From Stenotrophomonas maltophilia (GTDB lineage: Bacteria > Pseudomonadota > Gammaproteobacteria > Xanthomonadales > Xanthomonadaceae), in contig NZ_NERD01000002.1 of assembly GCF_002799155.1 (NCBI RefSeq), positions 3,224,001 to 3,288,000 on the forward strand: a DNA stretch of 64,000 nt, in the 5' to 3' direction. The translations under genes and the position numbers were made by a program. Positions 16,355-25,396 of this stretch are shown piece after piece. The number at the start of each line of letters is the position of its first letter. Position 1 is the stretch's first letter. Under the pieces are notes generated by a model, which searched no databases, was not told the DNA's origin, and saw only the letters and a list, made by a program, of their open reading frames with translations.

Positions 16355-19015
16355 ATGAACACCCGCAAGACCCTGCTTTCGGCCGCCATCGTCAGCTGCA
16401 TCGCCTTCAGTGCGCACGCGCAGCAGGCTGCCCCGACCGCCACCGACCTGGACACCGTGACTGTCACGGGCATCCGTGGTTCGATGGAAAAGTCGCTGGA
16501 CACCAAGCGCGAAGCCAATGCGCGCGTGGAAGTGGTCACCGCCGAAGACGTGGGCAAGCTGCCGGCGCACAACGTCGCCGACACCCTGCAGCGCCTGCCG
16601 GGCGTGAACATCAGCTCGTCCAGCGCCGATGAAGGCGGCTTCGACGAAGCCGACCGTGTCAGCCTGCGCGGCACCAGCCCGAGCCTGACCCAGACCCTGA
16701 TCAACGGCCACACCGTCGGCTCGGCCGACTGGTTCGTGCTCAGCCAGGGCAACAACGTCGGTCGCAGCGTCAGCTACTCGCTGCTGCCGTCGGAACTGGT
16801 CAGCTCGGTGGAAGTGAACAAGTCCTCGCAGGCCAAGCTGCAGGACGGCGGCACCACCGGTACCGTCAACATCATCACCCGCAAGCCGCTGGAATTCTCC
16901 AAGCCGTTCACCGCTGAAGGCTCGATCGGCATGGTGCGTTCGGACCAGGCCAAGTCGAACGACCCGCAGCTGTCGGCCCTGTTCAACTACAAGAACGACG
17001 AAGGCACCTTCGGCGTGATGCTGCAGGCCTTCAGCCAGAAGCGCGAGCTGCGCCGCGAAGCGCAGGAAATCCCGGGTGGCTTCTTCACCATTGAAGCCAA
17101 TGATCCGGTCGCCCAGACCAATCCGGATCTGGTCGGCGTTCAGGTCCCGGGCCTGCTGGGCTCCACCCTGTTCGAACAGACCCGCAAGCGCACCGGCGGC
17201 TTGGTTTCGCTGCAGTTCAAGCCGACCGATGACCTGAGCTTCGTACTCAGCGGCTTCAGCTCCAAGCTGGAAGCGAACAACTACAATCGCAACTTCATGA
17301 TGTTCGGCAACAGCTTCGGCAAGTCGCAGGCACCTGATCCGGGATACGTGGTCAAGGATGGCGTGCTGACCCAGGCCAGCTATGCAGGCAAGCCGGGCAC
17401 CAACTACGCGGTGTACGACATGATCTACCGCGAGTCGACGGCCAAGACCAACTACATCACCCTGGATGCCGACTGGCAGGTCAGCGACAACCTGACCGCG
17501 AAGTTCCAGGCCGGTACCACCAAGGGCACTGGCGAAACGCCGCGCCAGTACATCGCCGAGCTGTTGACCGCAAACGGGGGTGGCGCCAGCTGGACCACTC
17601 ATGGCAACGGCTCGCCGGTGGATTGGAATGTGGGGGGCGACATCAGCCCCGCCGGCGCCAGCTGGGGCGGCACCTGGGGTAACCAGCAGGTCACTGCAAT
17701 CGACAAGGAAAAGTGGGCCAACGTTGATTTCAGCCAGTATTTCAACGCGGGCGTGTTGAGCTCGATCGATTTCGGCGCACGCTACGCCGACCACACGCGT
17801 GAAGCAAAGTCGCCGGAAGGCGCCACTCCCGGCAACATCTGGGACGCCCTGCGTGGCAGCCCGACCGCCAACTATCCGGGTGGCTTCGCCGACGACATCG
17901 GCGGCAACTTCCCGCGCAACATCTGGTACTACACCCCAGCAGCGCTGCGCAATGCGGTGACCAACAATTCCGAATGGCTGTCCGGCAACGATGGTCCCGA
18001 CGGCCGCCACAACTACGGCGCGGAATGGAAGGTGACCGAGAAGAACTTCGCTGCCTACGTGCAGGGCAACTTCAGTGGCGACCGCTGGAGCGGCAACGTC
18101 GGCCTGCGCTACGTCAATATCAAGCAGGATATCGACACTTACGCCACGGCGACAGGTTCGACCGTGCCGGACGTGAGGAGCCTGTTCGGCGCATGGACCC
18201 GCGAGGCCTTCGAGAACAAGCACAACCGCGTGCTGCCGAGCGCCAACTTCAAGTACGATCTGCGCGACGATCTGGTGCTGCGCCTCGCCGCCTCGCAGAC
18301 CCAGACGCTGCCCGATTACTCCGCATTGGGCGCGTCTTCGTACGGCTCGGATCTGAACCGCAAGGGCGGCGGCGGCAATCCGAAGCTGAAGCCGGTGATC
18401 TCGACCAACTTCGACGCCAACCTGGAGTGGTACTTCATGCCCCGCGGCATGCTGTCGGTTGGTGCCTACTCGATGCGCCTGAAGGACTACGTGGCCTTCA
18501 GCACCGAGAAGCAGATGCTGTTCAGCGAGCTGACCAACCAGCTCGAGGAGTACGACATCTCGCGTCCGAAGAACGCCGACGGCAAGGTGCGCGGTATCGA
18601 AGTGGCCTACGAGCAGCCGATCGGCGAGTACTTCGGCGTCAATGCCAACTACACCTACGCCGATGGCAGCACCGAACACACCTGGGCCGACGGAACCGAC
18701 AACCTGCTGGGCACTTCGAAGAACACCTACAACGTGGGAGCCTACTTCGAGAACGACACCTTCGGTGCGCGTGTCAGCTACACCCGCCGTTCGTCGTTCC
18801 TGATCGGCCTGTCCGGCGCCAACCCGTACTACCAGGATGATTTCGGCACGCTGTCGGCATCGCTGAGCTACAAGGCCACCGACTGGCTGAGCATCAGCTT
18901 CGATGCGCTCAACCTCAACAACCCAACCTACAAGTACTACCAGACCGCGGCCATCCCGACCTCGTTCTACAGCAACGGTCGCCAGTACTACCTCAACTTC
19001 CGCTTCAAGTACTGA
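16355..19015 (+). CDS. TonB-dependent receptor, probably for GlcNAc/chitin oligomers
   Basis: 886 residues. The ATG is preceded by TGAGGAGAG, a good ribosome binding site. A signal peptide (about 1-22, AFSAHAQ) is followed by a TonB-box-like stretch DTVTVTGIRGS, then the plug domain (about 45-165: NVADTLQRLPGVNI, VSLRGTSPSLTQTLINGH, GGTTGTVNIITRKPL). A 22-strand-type barrel runs to the C-terminal aromatic end YLNFRFKY. It works in the outer membrane, powered by TonB-ExbB-ExbD encoded elsewhere. The subfamily (VTVTGIRGS start, long loops) is the one found with chito-oligosaccharide genes in Xanthomonads and Caulobacter. The kinase upstream and the hexosaminidase downstream support that substrate. 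A terminator follows at 19051. Confidence 0.88.
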   Translation: MNTRKTLLSAAIVSCIAFSAHAQQAAPTATDLDTVTVTGIRGSMEKSLDTKREANARVEVVTAEDVGKLPAHNVADTLQRLPGVNISSSSADEGGFDEADRVSLRGTSPSLTQTLINGHTVGSADWFVLSQGNNVGRSVSYSLLPSELVSSVEVNKSSQAKLQDGGTTGTVNIITRKPLEFSKPFTAEGSIGMVRSDQAKSNDPQLSALFNYKNDEGTFGVMLQAFSQKRELRREAQEIPGGFFTIEANDPVAQTNPDLVGVQVPGLLGSTLFEQTRKRTGGLVSLQFKPTDDLSFVLSGFSSKLEANNYNRNFMMFGNSFGKSQAPDPGYVVKDGVLTQASYAGKPGTNYAVYDMIYRESTAKTNYITLDADWQVSDNLTAKFQAGTTKGTGETPRQYIAELLTANGGGASWTTHGNGSPVDWNVGGDISPAGASWGGTWGNQQVTAIDKEKWANVDFSQYFNAGVLSSIDFGARYADHTREAKSPEGATPGNIWDALRGSPTANYPGGFADDIGGNFPRNIWYYTPAALRNAVTNNSEWLSGNDGPDGRHNYGAEWKVTEKNFAAYVQGNFSGDRWSGNVGLRYVNIKQDIDTYATATGSTVPDVRSLFGAWTREAFENKHNRVLPSANFKYDLRDDLVLRLAASQTQTLPDYSALGASSYGSDLNRKGGGGNPKLKPVISTNFDANLEWYFMPRGMLSVGAYSMRLKDYVAFSTEKQMLFSELTNQLEEYDISRPKNADGKVRGIEVAYEQPIGEYFGVNANYTYADGSTEHTWADGTDNLLGTSKNTYNVGAYFENDTFGARVSYTRRSSFLIGLSGANPYYQDDFGTLSASLSYKATDWLSISFDALNLNNPTYKYYQTAAIPTSFYSNGRQYYLNFRFKY

Positions 19016-19050
19016 TCCAGCGGCGGCAACATCGCCGAGTCGTGCACGCA

Positions 19051-19085
19051 CGCCGGGCCTGGGTCATTCCGGGCCCGGCGTTTTT
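19051..19085 (+). terminator. Rho-independent terminator after the TonB receptor
   Basis: CGCCGGGCCT, a 10-base loop, then GGGCCCGGCG followed by TTTTT. A near-perfect 10-bp GC stem with a U-tract, 36 bases after the receptor stop. The next gene (hexosaminidase) would then need its own promoter or read-through. Confidence 0.85.
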
Positions 19086-19126
19086 CATGTATAGCGTTCA
19101 TCGCACCGTTCCAAGGAGTCGTTCCG

Positions 19127-21484
19127 ATGGTCAAGCCTTCCCGCGCCCGGATGCGCAGCGCACTGCTGCTGGGCAGCCTGCTCGCGATGTTGCAGGCGCT
19201 GCCGGCACTCGCCGCCGATCCCACGCCCGCCGCTGAAGCACCTGGTCCGCAGCTGCGTGCCGGCAGCCTGATGCTGATTCCCGCCCCGGCCACCGTGCAG
19301 CCCGGCCAGGGCAGCGGCATCACCGTGCGCGCCGATACCGTGCTGCGCGCCGAAGGCGAGGCCGCACAGCGGGTCGCCACCCAGTTCGCCGACCTGCTGG
19401 CCCGCAGTGGCGGCCCGCGTCTTGCACTGGCCAAGGGCAAGGCTGCTGGCAAGTCGGGCAGCATCCGCTTCCAGATCGTGCCCACCTTCCGCGACAGCGG
19501 CGAAGGCTACACGCTGGAAAGCACCGCGCAGGGCGTGGTGATCCAGGCTGGCAACGAAACCGGCCTGTTCTATGGCGCCACCACGCTCGCCCAGCTCGCC
19601 ACCGGCGGCAGCAACGGCGTGCTTCCAGCGGTGCAGATCCAGGATGCACCGCGCTTCAGCTGGCGCGGTTTCATGCTCGACTCGGCACGGCATTTCCAGA
19701 GCCTGGACGAGATCAAGCGCGTGCTCGACGCGATGGCCGCGCACAAGCTCAACACCTTCCACTGGCACCTCACCGATGACCAGGGCTGGCGCATGGAGAT
19801 CAAGCGCTACCCGAAGCTGACCGAGGTGGGCAGCTGCCGCCTGCCGGCCGGCGACGGTGGCATCGACCCGGTCAGTGGCCAGGAGCACCCGTACTGCGGC
19901 TTCTACACGCAGGAGCAGATCCGCGAAGTGATCGCCTATGCCGCGAAGCTGCACATCCAGGTGATTCCGGAGATCGACGTACCCGGCCACGCGACCGCAG
20001 CGATTGCCGCGTACCCGGAACTGGGCTCGATCAGCACCCCGCTGAAGCCGATCAGCGAATGGGGCGTGTTCCCGAACCTGTTCAACGTGGAAGACAGCAC
20101 CGTCACCTTCCTCGAGAACGTGCTGGAGGAAGTGATCGAACTGTTCCCGGCCAAGTACGTGCACGTGGGTGGCGACGAGGCGGTGAAGGACCAGTGGGAA
20201 GCCTCCAGGCAGGTGCAGCAGCGCATGCGTGCACTGGGCATCAAGGATGAGATGGCCATGCAGAGCCACATCATCAAGCGCCTGGAAACGTTCCTTGAGG
20301 AACACGACCGGCGCCTGATCGGTTGGGACGAAATCCTCGAAGGTGGCCTGCCGCCACAGGCCACGGTGATGTCGTGGCAGGGCACCGAAGGCGGACTGGC
20401 TGCGGCCAGCGCCGGCCATGACGTGATCATGTCACCGGTCGGCTACCTGTACCTGGACTACCTGCAGACCGCCTCCCCAAATGAACCGCCGGGCCGCCCG
20501 GCCCAGGTCAACCTCGGCAAGCTGTACAACTTCGAACCGGTACCGGCTGAACTGGCTGCCGACAAGCGCGGCCACATCCTCGGCCTGCAGGCCAACATGT
20601 TCACCGAGCACACGCGCAGCTACGCACGCCTGCAGCACAACCTGTTCCCACGCCTGGCCGCGGTGGCCGAAACCGGCTGGAGCACGCCGGAACATCGTGA
20701 CTTCCGCGATTTCCTCGCACGCCTGCCGGCGCAGCTGCAACGCTACCGCGCCTGGGGCCTGGCGTATGCGCAGACCCCATTCGAAGTGGGCGTGGACTAC
20801 ACCGATGATCGTGCGAAGAACACCGTAACCGTTTCGCTGGCCAACCCGCTGGGCTATGAAGTGCGCTACAGCACCGATGGCCAGCCGGTGACCGCGCAGT
20901 CGCCGCTGTACCAGCAGCCGCTGACCGCGACGCTGCCCGCCACCGTGCAGGCCGCCGCGTTCTACCAGGGCCAGATGCTGGCCGCGAAGCCGACGGTCGC
21001 GGACTTCACTGCGCAGTCGCTGCTCAGCCGCCGCAGTGATGAACTGCTCAGCTGCGTAGGCAAGAAGGGGCTGGTGCTGCGCCTGGAAGACGATGGCCCG
21101 CGCGAGGGAACGCGCGCGGTGTTCAACGTCGACATTTTCCAGCCGTGCTGGCGCTGGCCGCAGGCACAGCTGGACGGCATCGGCAGCGTCGAGGTCCGCG
21201 CGGGCCGTATTCCGTACTACTTCCAGCTGGCCCATGACGAACCCAAGCGTCGCTTCGAGAAGGCCAAGCGCGCGCATGGCGAGATGCGGGTGCGTCGCGG
21301 CGACTGCAGCGGCAAGGTGCTGGCCGAAGTGCCGCTGCCGGCCACGCCGGATGCCGATGGCTTCGTGACGCTGCGTGCGACGCTGCCGAAGGGAACCCAG
21401 GGCACCGGTGACCTGTGCATCAACTTCACCGGCGACACGCGCCCGGCGATGTGGGTGCTGGACGAGGTCACGCTGGGGAAATGA
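19127..21484 (+). CDS. Beta-N-acetylhexosaminidase, GH20
   Basis: 785 residues; AAGGAG stands upstream of the ATG. Signal peptide about 1-29 (ALPALAADP), so exported. An N-terminal GH20b-like domain (about 45-170) leads into the TIM barrel (about 175-520) with WRGFMLDSARHFQ, FHWHLTDDQGWRMEI, the catalytic pair in YVHVGGDEAV, and MSWQGTEGG. The neighbouring Asp-Glu assist acetamido-group hydrolysis that frees GlcNAc from chitin oligomers or peptidoglycan fragments. The last 200 residues form an extra beta-rich module (SCVGKKGLVLRLEDDGP onward) that may bind carbohydrate. It follows the TonB receptor in the nag locus and would feed NagP. Confidence 0.93.
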   Translation: MVKPSRARMRSALLLGSLLAMLQALPALAADPTPAAEAPGPQLRAGSLMLIPAPATVQPGQGSGITVRADTVLRAEGEAAQRVATQFADLLARSGGPRLALAKGKAAGKSGSIRFQIVPTFRDSGEGYTLESTAQGVVIQAGNETGLFYGATTLAQLATGGSNGVLPAVQIQDAPRFSWRGFMLDSARHFQSLDEIKRVLDAMAAHKLNTFHWHLTDDQGWRMEIKRYPKLTEVGSCRLPAGDGGIDPVSGQEHPYCGFYTQEQIREVIAYAAKLHIQVIPEIDVPGHATAAIAAYPELGSISTPLKPISEWGVFPNLFNVEDSTVTFLENVLEEVIELFPAKYVHVGGDEAVKDQWEASRQVQQRMRALGIKDEMAMQSHIIKRLETFLEEHDRRLIGWDEILEGGLPPQATVMSWQGTEGGLAAASAGHDVIMSPVGYLYLDYLQTASPNEPPGRPAQVNLGKLYNFEPVPAELAADKRGHILGLQANMFTEHTRSYARLQHNLFPRLAAVAETGWSTPEHRDFRDFLARLPAQLQRYRAWGLAYAQTPFEVGVDYTDDRAKNTVTVSLANPLGYEVRYSTDGQPVTAQSPLYQQPLTATLPATVQAAAFYQGQMLAAKPTVADFTAQSLLSRRSDELLSCVGKKGLVLRLEDDGPREGTRAVFNVDIFQPCWRWPQAQLDGIGSVEVRAGRIPYYFQLAHDEPKRRFEKAKRAHGEMRVRRGDCSGKVLAEVPLPATPDADGFVTLRATLPKGTQGTGDLCINFTGDTRPAMWVLDEVTLGK

Positions 21485-21504
21485 CGGCAGGTCCGTCCTG
21501 GTGG

Positions 21505-21617
21505 GTGCCGACCCTGGTCGGCACCTCGGGCAGTTCATCCACGCACGGCGTGGATCTACTGGAATTCCATCCACGCATGGCGCGGATCTACGGGTAGGTG
21601 CCAACCTTGGTTGGCAC
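21505..21617. repeat. Cluster of GTAG-family REP stem-loops
   Basis: Three hairpins: GTGCCGACC/GGTCGGCAC at 21505-21524; an ATCCACGC/GCGTGGAT-type pair of half-elements at about 21540-21590 ending in CTAC; and GTAG plus GTGCCAACCTTGGTTGGCAC at 21594-21617. They fill the convergent space between the hexosaminidase and the VanZ-like gene. Confidence 0.8.
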
Positions 21618-21621
21618 GCCC

Positions 21622-22014
21622 TCAGCCGTGCCAGCGCAGCAGCAGGTCGCGCAGCGGGGTCAATGCGGTAGCCATGCCGGCCAGCACGCCGATCGTATTG
21701 GCGAGCGCATCCACCGGGTCGGCGGTGCGATTGCTGGTCAGTGCGCCCTGCGCGAACTCGATGCCGACACCCATCAGCACCAGGCCCACGCCCACCCACA
21801 GCAGCGGACGTCCGCGACGGAACAGCTGCACCGCACTGCCGGCCAGGATGAAATAGGCGAGGAAATGCTCGCCCTTGTCGCTGTTCTCCGGCAACGGAAT
21901 CGGCGGCGGTGGAATCAGGCAGACCACGATCACCAGCAGCACCGCCGACACCCACAGTGCGGCCCACAGACGCGGCCGACGCAGCGGCTTGGTCACCGGC
22001 TGCGCATCACTCAC
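21622..22014 (-). CDS. VanZ-like membrane protein
   Basis: 130 residues with four hydrophobic segments. It has the VanZ-like pattern: a first helix, then PENSDKGEHFLAYFILA with the conserved Asp-Lys-x-x-H, then GIEFAQG and RTADPVDALANTIGVLAG. The family is found in many bacteria. Only the VanZ of one glycopeptide-resistance cluster has a resistance link, and the general function is unknown. The ATG overlaps the stop of the MidA-like gene (ATGA), so they form one transcription unit. Confidence 0.8.
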   Translation of the reverse strand: MSDAQPVTKPLRRPRLWAALWVSAVLLVIVVCLIPPPPIPLPENSDKGEHFLAYFILAGSAVQLFRRGRPLLWVGVGLVLMGVGIEFAQGALTSNRTADPVDALANTIGVLAGMATALTPLRDLLLRWHG

Positions 22015-23195
22015 AGGCGCCAGCTCAGGTCACCCAGCTCGAAGGCCGGCTCGAAGTCGACGCCACGCTGCAGGCCTATTGCCTGGAAGCGTTCGCCCAT
22101 CTCGGTCGGCAGGGTCAGCTTCTTCACCTGGTCGCGCAGCTGGATGCGGCCGACCTCATCAGTACGCTCTTCGGCCAGCAGCAGCACCTGGTCCAGGCCG
22201 TTGCCGAGCAGGAAGCTGGCCTGGCTGCAGTAGCCCGCCAGCTCAAAGCCACCGTGCATGCCGGCCTCGGCCATGGCGGTGAAATCCACCGACGCGGTGA
22301 TGTCCTGCAGGCCCGGCCAACGATGCACGTCGTTGTGCACGTGGTGGCGGTAGAACGCGCGCACGGTGCCATCGCCACGGTCGTGCTGGTAGAACTCGCC
22401 GCGGTTGTAGCCGTAATCGACGAACAACATCGCGCCGCGCTGCAGGCCGCCAGCCACCGCCTGCAGCCAGTACGGCAGCTGCGGCAGCACCTCGGAGCGG
22501 TAGCCCTCGGCGAAGGGCTTTTCCAGGTAACGCTCGATATGCCGCACCGCACCGTTGAGCAGGATGTCAGCCGGCTGCGCGCCCCGGATGAAGTTGCCTT
22601 CGGCGTCCAGCTCGACGGTTTCCTCGTAGACCTCGCCATCCCTGATCAGGAAGCGCGGGGTGGGCAGCGCGTCGATCACCTCATTGGCGAACACCACGCC
22701 TTCCCAGTCCTCTTCAAACGGGCGATCAACCCAGTCCACGCGCGCGGCCAGCTCGGCCGGCAGGTTCTGCTGCAGGCGTTGCTGCTGGCGCTCGCGCAGG
22801 TCCGCACTGGGTTCGAGGATGGCGTAGCATGATGGCAGCGCGTCCAGCTCGGCCAGCCGCAGCAGCACGGCCTCAGCGAAGGCGCCGGTACCACCACCCA
22901 GTTCCAGCATCCGCGCCTGCGCACCCAACTGGGCGAACACCGGCGCCAACGCATTGGCCACGCTGCCGGCAAACAGGCTGCCGAGCTCGGGCGCGGTGGT
23001 GAAGTCGCCGCTGCCGCCGAACTTGCTGGCACCGGCGCTGTAATAGCCCCAGCCGGGGGTATACAGGCACAGTTCCATGAAGCGGGAGAACGGCATCGCC
23101 CCACCCTGCGCAAGGATTTCGGCACGCAGGGCGGCGGCCAGCTGGTCGCTGTGGGCCAGGGCATCGGCTTCGGGCAGGGGGAAGGTGGGCTGCAT
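22011..23195 (-). CDS. SAM-dependent methyltransferase, MidA/NDUFAF7 family
   Basis: 394 residues. The COG1565 signature is clear: GGAMPFSRFMELCLYTPGWGYYS, the SAM-binding glycine-rich segment MLELGGGTGAFAEAVL, FANEVIDALPTPRFLI, and LFVDYGYNRGEFY. In eukaryotes the homologue methylates an arginine of a complex I subunit during assembly. The bacterial role is not established, though a protein arginine methyltransferase of this kind is the best guess. It is cytoplasmic and is translationally coupled to the VanZ-like gene. It diverges from the pteridine reductase gene with a 59-base gap. Confidence 0.85.
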   Translation of the reverse strand: MQPTFPLPEADALAHSDQLAAALRAEILAQGGAMPFSRFMELCLYTPGWGYYSAGASKFGGSGDFTTAPELGSLFAGSVANALAPVFAQLGAQARMLELGGGTGAFAEAVLLRLAELDALPSCYAILEPSADLRERQQQRLQQNLPAELAARVDWVDRPFEEDWEGVVFANEVIDALPTPRFLIRDGEVYEETVELDAEGNFIRGAQPADILLNGAVRHIERYLEKPFAEGYRSEVLPQLPYWLQAVAGGLQRGAMLFVDYGYNRGEFYQHDRGDGTVRAFYRHHVHNDVHRWPGLQDITASVDFTAMAEAGMHGGFELAGYCSQASFLLGNGLDQVLLLAEERTDEVGRIQLRDQVKKLTLPTEMGERFQAIGLQRGVDFEPAFELGDLSWRL

Positions 23196-23254
23196 GGCGT
23201 CTTCGAATGCGGTGACAATGGTGCACAGGATAGCCGAGCCTTGGAGGACCCTCG

Positions 23255-23992
23255 ATGAGCGACACCCACCCTGTGGTGCTGATCACCGGCAGCGCGCGCC
23301 GGATCGGTGCGGCCATCGCCCGCCAGTTCCACGCCTGTGGCTGGTCGGTGGTGCTGCACGCCAACACCTCCAGCGCCGAGCTGCAACAGGCGGCGTTCGA
23401 TTTCGACAACGTGCGCCCGGGCAGCGTGCTGGCCCTGCAGGCCGACCTGCGTGACGCTGACGCCCTGCCCGACCTGGTGGAACAGGCCGTCACCCACTTC
23501 GGCCGGCTGGATGCGCTGGTCAACAACGCCTCCAACTTCTTCCCCACCCCGCTCGGCCAGGTCACCGCCGAGGCGATGGACGAGCTGTATGCGGTCAATG
23601 CACGCGCGCCGCTGCTGCTGTCACAGGCGGCGGCGCCCTACCTGCGCCGCCAGCAGGGCAGCATCGTCAACCTGACCGACCTGCACGGCACCGACCCGAT
23701 GCGCGACCACATCGCCTACACCATGGCCAAGGCCGCGCTGGAAATGGCCACCCGCTCGCTGGCGCTGGAGCTGGCGCCGAAGGTGCGGGTGAATGCGGTG
23801 GCGCCGGGCGCGATCCTGTGGCCGGAACAGGGCAAGGACGATTTCGCGCGTGAGGCGCTGCTGGCACGCACCCCGCTGGCACGGATCGGCACCGTCGAGG
23901 AGATCGCCGAGGCGGTGTACTGGCTGGTGGCCGAGGCCAGCTTCGTCACCGGCCACACCCTGCGCGTGGATGGCGGGCGTACGGTCAGCTGA
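23255..23992 (+). CDS. Pteridine reductase (FolM-like short-chain dehydrogenase)
   Basis: 245 residues. Classical SDR fold: the NADPH-binding TGSARRIGAAIA near the N-terminus (the Arg pair favours NADPH), NNASNFFPTPL, active-site YTMAK with upstream Asp-Leu-His in LTDLHGTDP, and the C-terminal VTGHTLRVDGG. The TGSARRIG and ASNFFPTP text is typical of pteridine reductase/FolM, which reduces dihydropterin or dihydrofolate. Its neighbour folK, convergent on the other strand, makes the pterin diphosphate for folate synthesis, which fits. Confidence 0.82.
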   Translation: MSDTHPVVLITGSARRIGAAIARQFHACGWSVVLHANTSSAELQQAAFDFDNVRPGSVLALQADLRDADALPDLVEQAVTHFGRLDALVNNASNFFPTPLGQVTAEAMDELYAVNARAPLLLSQAAAPYLRRQQGSIVNLTDLHGTDPMRDHIAYTMAKAALEMATRSLALELAPKVRVNAVAPGAILWPEQGKDDFAREALLARTPLARIGTVEEIAEAVYWLVAEASFVTGHTLRVDGGRTVS

Positions 23993-24013
23993 AAGGTTGC
24001 CGGGATCCACAAC

Positions 24014-24056
24014 GGGGTCAGATCCCTTTTCCCGCCGGGAAAAGGGATCTGACCCC
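24014..24056. repeat. Long palindrome of the GGGGTCAGATCCC family
   Basis: Near-perfect inverted repeat: GGGGTCAGATCCCTTTTCCC on the left, its complement on the right, with a 3-base loop. It lies between the convergent pteridine reductase and folK genes and may act as a two-way terminator. Related copies are at 31022, 31070 and 48068. Confidence 0.85.
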
Positions 24057-24067
24057 GTCACTCACCA

Positions 24068-24553
24068 TCATTCCAGGTCCACCACCTCGAACGCCTCACC
24101 AAACTGCTTGTGCGCACGCCACAGCGTAGCCAGGTCCAGCCCGCTGACCGGGTCGATGAAGCCCGGCGCGATGTCGGCCAGCGGCTTCAGCACGAAGGCA
24201 TGCTTCAGCTCCGGGCGCGGAATGCGCAGGTGGCCGGGGCCCTCCACCACCAGATCCCCATAGAACACCACGTCGATGTCCAGCGTCCGGTCGGAGAAGC
24301 GCGGCCCGCTGCGGTCGCGGCCGTGTGCGTCTTCCAGCGCATGCAGCCAGTCATCCAGTTCCTGCAGCGGCAGGTCGGTCTCGATTGCTACTGCATTGTT
24401 GAGGAAGGCCGGGCCATCGAAGCCGACCGCGGCGGTACGGTAAGCCGGTGATACCTGCAGCGCGCCGAAGCGCTCGCGCAGGGCCGCCACCGCGGCGTGG
24501 AGGTAGCGGCGGGGCTGGACATTGCTGCCCAGGCTCAGGAGCACGGTCGTCAT
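24068..24553 (-). CDS. folK: 2-amino-4-hydroxy-6-hydroxymethyldihydropteridine diphosphokinase
   Basis: 161 residues from MTTVLLSLGSNVQPRRYL, the expected length and start for HPPK; the upstream open frame is not protein-like. It transfers pyrophosphate from ATP to 6-hydroxymethyl-dihydropterin, the step before dihydropteroate synthase. Signature text: SPAYRTAAVGFDGPAFLNNAVAIET, GRDRSGPRFSDRTLDIDVVFY (conserved Arg and Asp residues) and LRIPRPELKHAFVLKPLADIAP, given here in parts. It is separate from folB and folP in this window and convergent with a pteridine reductase gene. Confidence 0.93.
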   Translation of the reverse strand: MTTVLLSLGSNVQPRRYLHAAVAALRERFGALQVSPAYRTAAVGFDGPAFLNNAVAIETDLPLQELDDWLHALEDAHGRDRSGPRFSDRTLDIDVVFYGDLVVEGPGHLRIPRPELKHAFVLKPLADIAPGFIDPVSGLDLATLWRAHKQFGEAFEVVDLE

Positions 24554-24642
24554 GCGGTTCAGGTGGCAGCGATGGGGGCGTGGACATGCCGTCGTCACGG
24601 CGGCCTGCCTACAATCCGGGACGCACATGATAGGGCACCGAC

Positions 24643-25383
24643 ATGACCTATTGCGTTGGAATCGAGGTGGACGAGGGCCTGGTCTTCGCCGCCGACACCC
24701 GGACCAATGCCTCGCTGGACGATGTGCGCGTGCATCGCAAGCTGCACGTGTTCGAATATCCCGGCCAGGCAGCCTACGTGCTGATGGCGGCTGGCAACCT
24801 GGCCACCACCCAGCTGCTGGTGTCGCGCCTGGGACGCGATGCCGACGAACGGCGCGCGCCCAACCTGCGCGACATGACCCACCTGTTCGAAGCCGCCGAG
24901 TACGTCGGCCAGCTGCTGGTGGACAGCCAGGTGCACAGCAGCCACAGCGAACACGGCCACGACGGGGTCAACACCCAGGCCACGCTGATCTTCGGCGGCC
25001 AGATCGCCGGCGAGCGTCCCGGGCTGTACATGATCTACCCGCTCGGCAACGCCATCGCCGCCTCGCCGGAGACGCCCTACCTGCAGATTGGTGAATCCAA
25101 GTACGGCAAGCCGATCCTCGACCGCATCCTCAGCCCGGCCACGCGCCTGGAGGATGCGGCCCGCACCGCCATCGTCTCGCTGGACTCCACCATCCGGTCC
25201 AACCTGTCGGTGGGCCTGCCGATCGACCTGGCGCTGCTGCGCGACGGTGAACTGCGCATCGCCCAGCAGCTGCGGCTGGGCGCGGATTCAGCGCTGTATG
25301 CCGATATCCACCAGAACTGGTCGCGGCGGCTGGAGCAGGCGGTGGACGCCCTGCCGCGGTTCCCGTGGGAAACCGTCCTGTAG
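24643..25383 (+). CDS. Anbu-type proteasome-related peptidase
   Basis: 246 residues beginning MTYCVGIEVDEGLVFAADTR. After Met removal the N-terminal Thr would be the nucleophile, with Asp in FAADTRTNA and Lys in VHRKLHVF completing the usual Thr-Asp-Lys set. This is the COG3484/Anbu (ancestral beta subunit) family, which assembles into open rings rather than the closed HslV barrel. Cytoplasmic. Peptidase activity has been hard to show for the family. The genes that usually accompany it (alpha-E protein, ATP-grasp ligase, transglutaminase) are not next to it here. Confidence 0.85.
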   Translation: MTYCVGIEVDEGLVFAADTRTNASLDDVRVHRKLHVFEYPGQAAYVLMAAGNLATTQLLVSRLGRDADERRAPNLRDMTHLFEAAEYVGQLLVDSQVHSSHSEHGHDGVNTQATLIFGGQIAGERPGLYMIYPLGNAIAASPETPYLQIGESKYGKPILDRILSPATRLEDAARTAIVSLDSTIRSNLSVGLPIDLALLRDGELRIAQQLRLGADSALYADIHQNWSRRLEQAVDALPRFPWETVL

Positions 25384-25396
25384 AACCCCAGTGGCA

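Noticed and set aside
16226-19051. A 941-codon open frame antisense to the TonB-dependent receptor
   Set aside because: The receptor on the other strand has full signal, plug and barrel features and a ribosome binding site. The antisense translation is Val/Gly/Arg/His-rich noise.
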